Origin: Bacteriovoracaceae bacterium UBA3083
GTDB taxonomy: Bacteria; Bdellovibrionota; Bacteriovoracia; Bacteriovoracales; Bacteriovoracaceae
Assembly: GCA_002366565.1 (NCBI GenBank)
Contig: DFBJ01000003.1
Span: 186,001-250,000 of the forward strand
Direction of reading: 5' to 3'
Length of the DNA stretch: 64,000 nt
Shown: positions 58,404 through 64,000 of the stretch, in pieces
Numbering within the stretch: position 1 is the first letter of the stretch
Layout: the number at the start of each line of letters is the position of its first letter
Notes under the pieces: model-generated
Told to the model about the DNA's origin: nothing
The model's database searches: none
Seen by the model: only the letters and a program-made list of their open reading frames with translations
Translations under genes and position numbers: made by a program

Positions 58404-58847
58404 ATGGCAAAGAAGTTCATGGTTATAAATGGACCAAATTTAAATTTATTAGGCACTAGAGAACCAAATGTTTATGGAAAAGATACTCTAAAAGATATTG
58501 AGGAGTATACCTGTAAACAGTTGAGAACTATTCTTGAAGAAGAAGTTGAAGTTGAATGGTTTCAGTCAAATTTAGAAGGTGAGATCGTTGAAAAAATTCA
58601 ACAATTAGTTAATGACGAATTTGAAGCATTAATTATAAATCCTGCCGCATACTCCCATACATCAGTAGCAATTTTAGATGCATTAAAAATGTTAAATATA
58701 CCAGTAGTTGAAGTTCATATGAGTAATACTCACTTGAGAGAGGCGTATCGTCAGGAAAAGTTGACGGCCAAAAGCTCGACTATCATAATGGAGGGGCTTG
58801 GGAAGAAGGCCTACTTATTTGGAATACTTTCACAATTATTAAAATAG
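58404..58847 (+). CDS. aroQ: Type II 3-dehydroquinate dehydratase
   Basis: Dehydrates 3-dehydroquinate to 3-dehydroshikimate in the shikimate pathway. The type II motifs are present: GPNLNLLGTREPNVYG (9-24, including the catalytic Tyr), NPAAYSHTSVAI and VEVHMSNTHLREAYR with conserved His residues. At 147 residues it is normal. It starts 90 bases after the TPR gene and is 11 bases from efp. With aroE at 43331 this gives two shikimate-pathway enzymes in the window. Confidence 0.95.
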   Translation: MAKKFMVINGPNLNLLGTREPNVYGKDTLKDIEEYTCKQLRTILEEEVEVEWFQSNLEGEIVEKIQQLVNDEFEALIINPAAYSHTSVAILDALKMLNIPVVEVHMSNTHLREAYRQEKLTAKSSTIIMEGLGKKAYLFGILSQLLK

Positions 58848-58858
58848 AGGATTAGAAA

Positions 58859-59434
58859 ATGGCACGTGAATTACAGACAACAGAGTTAAAAAAAGGTGTA
58901 AGACTAGAGTTAGATGGTAAGCCTTACCACATAATGAAAGCAGACTTCACTAACCCTGGTAAAGGTTCAGCATTTACAATTTGTAAGTTAAAGAACTTAG
59001 AGACAGGTGCTGTATTTGATAGAACATTTAAATCAGGTGTTGGAACTGGTGTTTATGAGCCAGATTTAGAATTACTTGTAGTTGAATATATGTACTCTGA
59101 TCCAGATGGTTTCAATTTTATGGACCAAACTACATTTGAATCAATTCACGTAACAAATGAACAAGTAGGAGATGCCGCAGGTTATCTTCAAGAAGGAATT
59201 AAATTAGATTTATTATTTTATAAAGGTAATCCTATCGCAATTGATTTACCAAACTTTGTCGTGTTGAAAATTGCCGAGACTGATCCAGGTCTAAAGGGTG
59301 ATACAGCTCAAGGTGGAACTAAAGTAGCAATAATGGAGACAGGTCTCCAGGTTAAAGTTCCACTTTTTATTAAAGAGGGAGAGATCATTAAGATTGATAC
59401 CAGAACGGGCGATTACATAGAAAGAGCTAAATAA
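58859..59434 (+). CDS. efp: Translation elongation factor P
   Basis: Stimulates peptide-bond formation at polyproline stalls. The N-terminal KOW-like domain has the TNPGKGSAF loop with a lysine (Lys35 counting the initiator Met) at the tip, the position modified in other EF-P. The central and C-terminal OB folds end with GDYIERAK. At 191 residues it is normal. The loop keeps PGKG with Gly after Lys. No modifying enzyme is found in this window. It has ATG 58859 with AGAGGATTAG upstream. Confidence 0.95.
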   Translation: MARELQTTELKKGVRLELDGKPYHIMKADFTNPGKGSAFTICKLKNLETGAVFDRTFKSGVGTGVYEPDLELLVVEYMYSDPDGFNFMDQTTFESIHVTNEQVGDAAGYLQEGIKLDLLFYKGNPIAIDLPNFVVLKIAETDPGLKGDTAQGGTKVAIMETGLQVKVPLFIKEGEIIKIDTRTGDYIERAK

Positions 59435-59446
59435 TAGGAAATTAAT

Positions 59447-59884
59447 ATGGATTTTAAAGAATTAGAAAAGTTTATTGCAATTGCAAAAGAAGCAGGTGCA
59501 AGTGAATTAAAGTACCAAAATGAAGACAAGAAATTTGGAATATCGTTTCCAGTCGCTGGTGCAACTCCTGTTGCGGCACAAGTAATGAGTGCTCCTGCAG
59601 CTTCTCCTACTGCAGCCGCTAATGTAGCTGCTCCTGCAAACGATGGACTTGTTGAAGTAACTTGCCCATTTGTTGGAACATTTTACAGAAGTCCTTCTCC
59701 AGAGGATCCTGCATATTCTAAAGTTGGGGATAAAGTATCTAAGGGACAAGTTCTTTGTATCGTTGAAGCAATGAAGATCATGAATGAGATTGAGTCTGAT
59801 GTTGCTGGCGAAATAGTAGAGATTTGTGTTGAAAATGAAACTTACGTAGAGTTTGGACAAGTTTTATTTAAAGTAAAACCTTAA
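59447..59884 (+). CDS. accB: Biotin carboxyl carrier protein of acetyl-CoA carboxylase
   Basis: Carries CO2 as carboxybiotin in the first step of fatty-acid synthesis. The C-terminal biotinyl domain has CIVEAMKIMNEIESD with the biotin lysine at residue 110 (EAMKIM). An Ala/Pro linker (about 38-65) separates it from the short N-terminal helical region. At 145 residues it is normal. It starts 12 bases after efp and 13 bases before accC, the common efp-accB-accC order. Confidence 0.96.
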   Translation: MDFKELEKFIAIAKEAGASELKYQNEDKKFGISFPVAGATPVAAQVMSAPAASPTAAANVAAPANDGLVEVTCPFVGTFYRSPSPEDPAYSKVGDKVSKGQVLCIVEAMKIMNEIESDVAGEIVEICVENETYVEFGQVLFKVKP

Positions 59885-59897
59885 CAACGAGTAAGTA

Positions 59898-61241
59898 ATG
59901 AAATTCAAAAAAGTACTAATTGCTAATCGAGGCGAGATTGCTATTAGAATAGCAAGAACATGTAGAGAGCTTGGTATTTCTACGGTTGCTGTTCATTCAA
60001 GTGCAGATGAAAATTCATTGCATGTTAAACTAGCAGATGAGTCTGTTTGTATTGGACCAGCAAAGCCAACATTAAGTTATTTAAATATTCCAAGTATATT
60101 ATCAGCAGCTGAAATTACAGGTGCTGATGCAATCCATCCTGGATTTGGGTTTCTTTCTGAAAATAAAGAATTTGCAGAAATGTGCTCAAAGTGGGGAATC
60201 GAATTTATCGGTCCAAATGTAGATTGTATTGAAAGAATGGGAGATAAGATTATCTCTAAGCAAATTGCTGAAGCCGCTGGTGTACCAATACTTAAGCCTA
60301 TTTCAGTAAATGGTAGAGATGATAAAGATATCTTAGCTGACGTTGAAAAAATGGGGCTACCTGTATTAGTAAAAGCTTCTGCTGGTGGTGGTGGTCGTGG
60401 AATGAAGAAGATCGAAGAAATGAGTGATCTTCTTGTTACAATTTCAAGACTTAAGACTGAGGCAAAAGCTGGCTTTGGTGACGATACATTATTCATTGAA
60501 AAGTTTGTAACTAATCCACGACATGTTGAAGTTCAAATTATGGCCGATAGACATGGAAATGTTCTTCATCTTGGAGAAAGAGACTGTACGGTTCAAAGAA
60601 GATTTCAAAAAGTCGTTGAAGAGTCTCCATGTCCAGTTCTTTCAGAAGAAAGAAGAGTTGAGATTTGTGATTCTGCTGTAGCATTAGCTAAGCATGTAAA
60701 TTATGACTCTGTTGGTACTGTTGAATACTTATATGATCAAGATGAAGATAGATTCTACTTTATGGAAATGAATACACGTATTCAAGTAGAGCATCCAGTA
60801 ACAGAGCAGAGAACAGGTGTTGACTTAATTGCTCAACAAATACTGTCAGCTGCAGATGAGAAACTTAAATTAAAACAAGAAGATATTAAGTTTGTTGGAC
60901 ACTCAATTGAATGTCGTTTAAATGCAGAAGACCCTAGTACTTTTGCTCCATGTCCGGGAAGAATACTCCACTATCACAGACCAGCAGGTCTTGGTGTTAG
61001 AGTTGATGACTTCATTTATTCTGGCTACAATGTTTCACCATTTTATGACTCTATGTTAGCTAAAATTATTGTTACAGGAATAAATAGAGAAGAATGTCTC
61101 AACAGAATGGATAGAGCTTTAGAAGAAACTGTTATTGAAGGAATTAAGACAAATAAGTCTCTTCATTTAATGATTATTCGAGATAAAGACTTTAGGGGCA
61201 ATAATTACGCTACTGATTTTCTAGTTAAGAAATTGAAGTAA
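59898..61241 (+). CDS. accC: Biotin carboxylase of acetyl-CoA carboxylase
   Basis: ATP-grasp enzyme that carboxylates biotin on AccB. It begins with FKKVLIANRGEIAIRIARTCRELG split over motifs IANRGEIA and IRIARTC. The glycine-rich ATP loop GGGGRGMKK, the HPGFGFLSEN segment and MEMNTRIQVEHPVTE are all intact. At 447 residues it is normal. It ends the efp-accB-accC set; a 59-base gap with a promoter-like region follows. Confidence 0.97.
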   Translation: MKFKKVLIANRGEIAIRIARTCRELGISTVAVHSSADENSLHVKLADESVCIGPAKPTLSYLNIPSILSAAEITGADAIHPGFGFLSENKEFAEMCSKWGIEFIGPNVDCIERMGDKIISKQIAEAAGVPILKPISVNGRDDKDILADVEKMGLPVLVKASAGGGGRGMKKIEEMSDLLVTISRLKTEAKAGFGDDTLFIEKFVTNPRHVEVQIMADRHGNVLHLGERDCTVQRRFQKVVEESPCPVLSEERRVEICDSAVALAKHVNYDSVGTVEYLYDQDEDRFYFMEMNTRIQVEHPVTEQRTGVDLIAQQILSAADEKLKLKQEDIKFVGHSIECRLNAEDPSTFAPCPGRILHYHRPAGLGVRVDDFIYSGYNVSPFYDSMLAKIIVTGINREECLNRMDRALEETVIEGIKTNKSLHLMIIRDKDFRGNNYATDFLVKKLK

Positions 61242-61259
61242 AATAAGAGTTAAGTAATT

Positions 61260-61283
61260 GTATTCATTTGAATACTTTATAAT
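61260..61283 (+). promoter_or_regulatory. Palindrome next to a -10-like box before the 527-residue gene
   Basis: GTATTCA-TT-TGAATAC (61260-61275) is a perfect 7-2-7 inverted repeat, followed two bases later by TATAAT (61278-61283). It occupies the -35 position, so a bound protein could repress or activate. No good -35 hexamer is present at 17 bases. Confidence 0.4.
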
Positions 61284-61300
61284 TTAACTCAAGATATTTT

Positions 61301-62884
61301 ATGAATGACTTATTAGAAAATTTAGATAAATTGGTTTTAGAAAATAAGCTTTCTAAGGCCAATTTAGAAATCAAAAAATACCTTTCTAAAGATTCAACAT
61401 TGACTCAAGAACTTTTTGAAAAAATACAAAAAGTTTTTGAGTTAATTAACCAAAAAGATATTTCATTAATAAGAAAACTTATCGAATTAAGTTTGATTAA
61501 TCGATTAAATTTACGTCCTTATATTTTAAAAGTTTTAAAACAAATTAATGAAAGTGATTTTTATTATATATATCCATTTGCAAAAGAGTACTTTATATCA
61601 AATGGAATGTTAGAAGACTTTGAGAATTGTTTTTTAAGGTTCAAAAAAAATATACTTAAGAATAAAGCATACACATGTTTCTTGAAAGAAGTTGAAGAGC
61701 TTCAAGGTATTGGAATAGACATTGATGTTAAGACAGAAGAGCTGTCGCTCGCTTATTATGGCCAAGGGAATATAGAATATTTTGAAAAAGAATATGAGAA
61801 CGCATTAAGAAGAAATAAAAGAACAATCCTTAGTAATGTAATGGTCGACTTTGAAGATCCTATATGGAGAAAGCAAAGTTTTATTATGAAGGAGACTGTT
61901 TTAAGGAATAAGGGAAGCCTTCTAGTAGAAGATAAAAAAGAGTTTTTAAAATCAATATATGAGCTCTTACTTGTTAATAATGAAGTTGAGTCATGTTTGC
62001 TCTTATTGTTGGAGTATTCATGTGAAATGAGACATAAAGTATTAGCAGAAGTCGTCTCAAAAGCATTAATGAATAAATACAATGGAAATGCTGAAGAACT
62101 TAGAACGATTACTGCAGGAATAAAACATGAAGAAAGAGGACAGTTTGAAGATATAGATTTAGCAGATGATCTTTTTGGTGATGAAGTAGAAAAACAAGAT
62201 ATGACAATCAGAAGGTTAGTTAATCAAATAAATATATTAAAGGATGAGAGAGATCTAGAAGGTGCAACAAAACTTTTACAGAAATTAAAAGTATTAGATA
62301 GTGATCATACGTTAGTAAAAGAGCTTGAAGAAAAAGAGCATAAGATAAAAGGTTCAAAGCTTTCGAGAGTAAAGAGAACGTTGTCCGAAATAGAGCAAGA
62401 TTTAATTAATGAATTATCTGTATATTGTGAAGCTGAGAGCTCAGCTGTTAAGGAAGAAGAGAGCTTTTTAAAAATATATACAAAGAAAACAGTCGATTTA
62501 ATGCCTATTGATGAACTTTTACAACAGTATAGAGAATTAATATATTCATATAACACGTTAGGTTTTTATGAAAGTTCTCTAAGAGTCATTGAAAGAGTGA
62601 TAAAAGAAGGGCAACTTGAATTAAAAGAAGAAGTAGAAGCACTGTATTTAAATATAGAAATTTTACGAATGTCTCAAAATTACTATGGGGCATTAAATAT
62701 TGTAGAGAAGAGTATCGAAGAAAAAGCAATGACTGATAATGAAAAAGTATCATTTTATTACTTGAAAGGAGAAATTCTAAGAGAGATTGGCAGACGTAGC
62801 GACGCACTCAAGGCCTATTCTAAAGTATCTTCAATAAATAAGAGATATAGAATGGTTGCGTATAGGTTAAAAGAGATTGAATAA
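61301..62884 (+). CDS. Large helical-repeat (TPR-like) protein
   Basis: A 527-residue, almost wholly helical soluble protein. Degenerate repeats appear in the N-terminal half and clear TPR-like units at the C-terminal end (ALNIVEKSIEEKAMTDNEK, LKGEILREIGRRSDALKAYSKVSSI). A middle acidic segment (QFEDIDLADDLFGDEVEKQD) divides the protein. No signal peptide or membrane segment. ATG 61301 lies after a short AT-rich spacer. Its end overlaps the next gene by 8 bases. Role unknown; the position between fatty-acid genes and an AsmA-like gene gives no strong clue. Confidence 0.75.
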   Translation: MNDLLENLDKLVLENKLSKANLEIKKYLSKDSTLTQELFEKIQKVFELINQKDISLIRKLIELSLINRLNLRPYILKVLKQINESDFYYIYPFAKEYFISNGMLEDFENCFLRFKKNILKNKAYTCFLKEVEELQGIGIDIDVKTEELSLAYYGQGNIEYFEKEYENALRRNKRTILSNVMVDFEDPIWRKQSFIMKETVLRNKGSLLVEDKKEFLKSIYELLLVNNEVESCLLLLLEYSCEMRHKVLAEVVSKALMNKYNGNAEELRTITAGIKHEERGQFEDIDLADDLFGDEVEKQDMTIRRLVNQINILKDERDLEGATKLLQKLKVLDSDHTLVKELEEKEHKIKGSKLSRVKRTLSEIEQDLINELSVYCEAESSAVKEEESFLKIYTKKTVDLMPIDELLQQYRELIYSYNTLGFYESSLRVIERVIKEGQLELKEEVEALYLNIEILRMSQNYYGALNIVEKSIEEKAMTDNEKVSFYYLKGEILREIGRRSDALKAYSKVSSINKRYRMVAYRLKEIE

Positions 62885-64000
62885 ACTTAATAAAATATTA
62901 ATTCTATTTTCAATTTTTACGGCATTTTTAATAATGTCTGCGTGGAAGTTCGTTCAGTCTGAATACTTTGGTTCTATTATCTCTAGTGAAATAAATAAAA
63001 ATATTAGTATGAAGCAGGATGTAGAAATATCATTTTCAAATATTGAAATTGACATGTTTCCTCCAGCAACACGCTTAAAAAATATTACGATTGTAAGTTC
63101 AAGTCAGAGACATAAATTTGATATTAGTGCTGGAAGTCTAATGATGGGGTTTAGCCTTAGTGATTTTTTTGGCAATAAACTTTCTATTCATAAAATAGGG
63201 CTTGAGGATGCATTTATAGATTTAACTGAATTAGAGTTAGAAGAAAATAAAGATCCTCTTATTCCTGAAAATATATTTCCAAAAATAAAAGACATTTTTC
63301 AAAATGATCTACCTATAAGAGTAGGTGGAATAATCTTAGAGCGCTCAAGCTTAAGGTCAAAGTATCTGAATGGGAACTTTAGAAAATTAGATATAGATCT
63401 TTATAAAAGTGTTCTTGAAGCCAATATTAGTGGATATGGCATAGAGATTAATAAGAAAATTATTAAGAATAATGATTTGAATAAAATAGACTATTTATCT
63501 GTTGAATTACATTTAAATAAAAATAAGCTCTTATTGAAAAAAAGTGAATTCTGGAAAAACTCAGAGAGTGCTACATTTGAAGGAGCTTTGATATTTAAGG
63601 ATAAATTACAGTTTGAGGGGGAAGGCTATTTTAGGGGAATGCTGGAGAATCTACATTTTCTTAGGAGTAATAAATTTTATAAAGACATATCACCTAAAGG
63701 TGTAGTGGAAATAAAAAGTAATATAAAAAGTGACTTTAAAAAAACACTTAATCTTGATGGCTCTATTCGAATTGTAGATTTAGAGACTCGATACGCTATT
63801 GTAGATAGCGCATATCTAAGTTTTACAAAAGATAGTAAGAATATACTTGTTAATCAGATATTTGTTGAAGATAAGTCTGGATCTATTGAAATGAAAGATC
63901 AGATTAAAGTATATGATCTTGAATCAGAAAAGATAATCTTAGAAGATACAAAACTAAAGTTTTCAAACTTCCATACGAATTCTCTATTGTACTTTCTTAA
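62877..64000 (+). CDS. AsmA-like outer-membrane assembly/lipid transport protein, 5' part (runs off window)
   Basis: The reading frame begins with TTG 62877 and stays open to the last base, so it is truncated by the window at about 374 codons. The first 25 residues form a membrane anchor (NKLNKILILFSIFTAFLIMS). A periplasmic beta-rich region follows with the AsmA-type opening EISFSNIEIDMFPPATRLKNITI. The repeating strand pattern and lack of cysteine fit the AsmA/TamB group that links inner and outer membranes. The start overlaps the upstream stop by 8 bases. The family call is by pattern; TamB or a DUF748-type protein are alternatives. Confidence 0.65.
   Translation, partial: MNKLNKILILFSIFTAFLIMSAWKFVQSEYFGSIISSEINKNISMKQDVEISFSNIEIDMFPPATRLKNITIVSSSQRHKFDISAGSLMMGFSLSDFFGNKLSIHKIGLEDAFIDLTELELEENKDPLIPENIFPKIKDIFQNDLPIRVGGIILERSSLRSKYLNGNFRKLDIDLYKSVLEANISGYGIEINKKIIKNNDLNKIDYLSVELHLNKNKLLLKKSEFWKNSESATFEGALIFKDKLQFEGEGYFRGMLENLHFLRSNKFYKDISPKGVVEIKSNIKSDFKKTLNLDGSIRIVDLETRYAIVDSAYLSFTKDSKNILVNQIFVEDKSGSIEMKDQIKVYDLESEKIILEDTKLKFSNFHTNSLLYFL

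Noticed and set aside
1..64000. tRNA, rRNA, CRISPR, insertion sequence, integrase or prophage genes
   Set aside because: No clover-leaf sequence, direct-repeat array, transposase or phage gene was recognised in intergenic regions or among the proteins.

Overview
The window is a compact, AT-rich bacterial chromosome segment with tight gene spacing and many start/stop overlaps (TAATG, ATGA, ATGTGA). The mixture of genes is flagellin, FliD/FliS and a Maf-like glycosylation locus, a complete type IV pilus cluster whose order resembles that of Myxococcus, a MoxR/Bat operon, large exported proteins of unknown function and many TTG/GTG starts. This points to a flagellated, Gram-negative, predatory-type deltaproteobacterial relative, most likely Bacteriovorax/Halobacteriovorax (Bdellovibrionota). 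The lineage is inferred from gene content only. I saw no rRNA, tRNA, CRISPR array, transposase or prophage.

Layout. (1) 1-2964: end of an RsmE-type 16S rRNA methyltransferase, an RDD membrane protein, a heptose-phosphate adenylyltransferase, then a divergent OsmC / methyltransferase pair sharing one FNR-type box. (2) 3023-6790: two tandem flagellins of equal length, the second with a good sigma-28 promoter. A folded RNA leader, a PilZ-domain gene and an LpxH-like phosphoesterase follow. (3) 18571 back to 6785 (minus strand): fliD, fliS, a probable flagellar chaperone, a Maf-N-like protein, two long GT9-like glycosyltransferases with a 47-codon gene between them, an unknown protein, a soluble histidine kinase plus receiver protein, nadK and recN. 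This is probably a flagellin export and glycosylation locus that runs into housekeeping genes. (4) 18864-25528 (plus): an orphan polytopic membrane protein, a small protein, a 479-base gene-free stretch with a DnaA-box cluster, an IMPase-family phosphatase, an orphan sigma-54 activator, then rlmE, a transpeptidase and lepB. (5) 25517-35392: mutS2 and rqcH with overlapping divergent start codons, an exported protein, a 1370-residue lipoprotein and an RlmI-type methyltransferase.

(6) 35401-43999: moxR, DUF58, a BatA-type gene, a BatB/BatC fusion with a very long charged tail, batD, ribF and a short aroE. (7) 44094-57101: pilB-pilT-pilC-pilA, a minus-strand TPR gene, then pilH-pilI-pilD and pilM-N-O-P-Q. 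A sigma-28-like promoter lies in front of pilB and a sigma-70 promoter in front of pilM. (8) 57114-64000: a TPR protein, aroQ, efp, accB, accC, a helical-repeat protein and the start of an AsmA-like protein that runs off the window.

The window is dominated by envelope and surface-motility functions: flagellar filament assembly with probable glycosylation, type IV pili, lipoproteins and peptidoglycan/secretion enzymes. The points most worth a second look are the DnaA-box modules at 20776-21013, the sigma-28-like promoter in front of the pilus operon, the three-way-junction RNA before the PilZ gene, the FNR box at 2244-2257, and the split Maf/GT9 locus.
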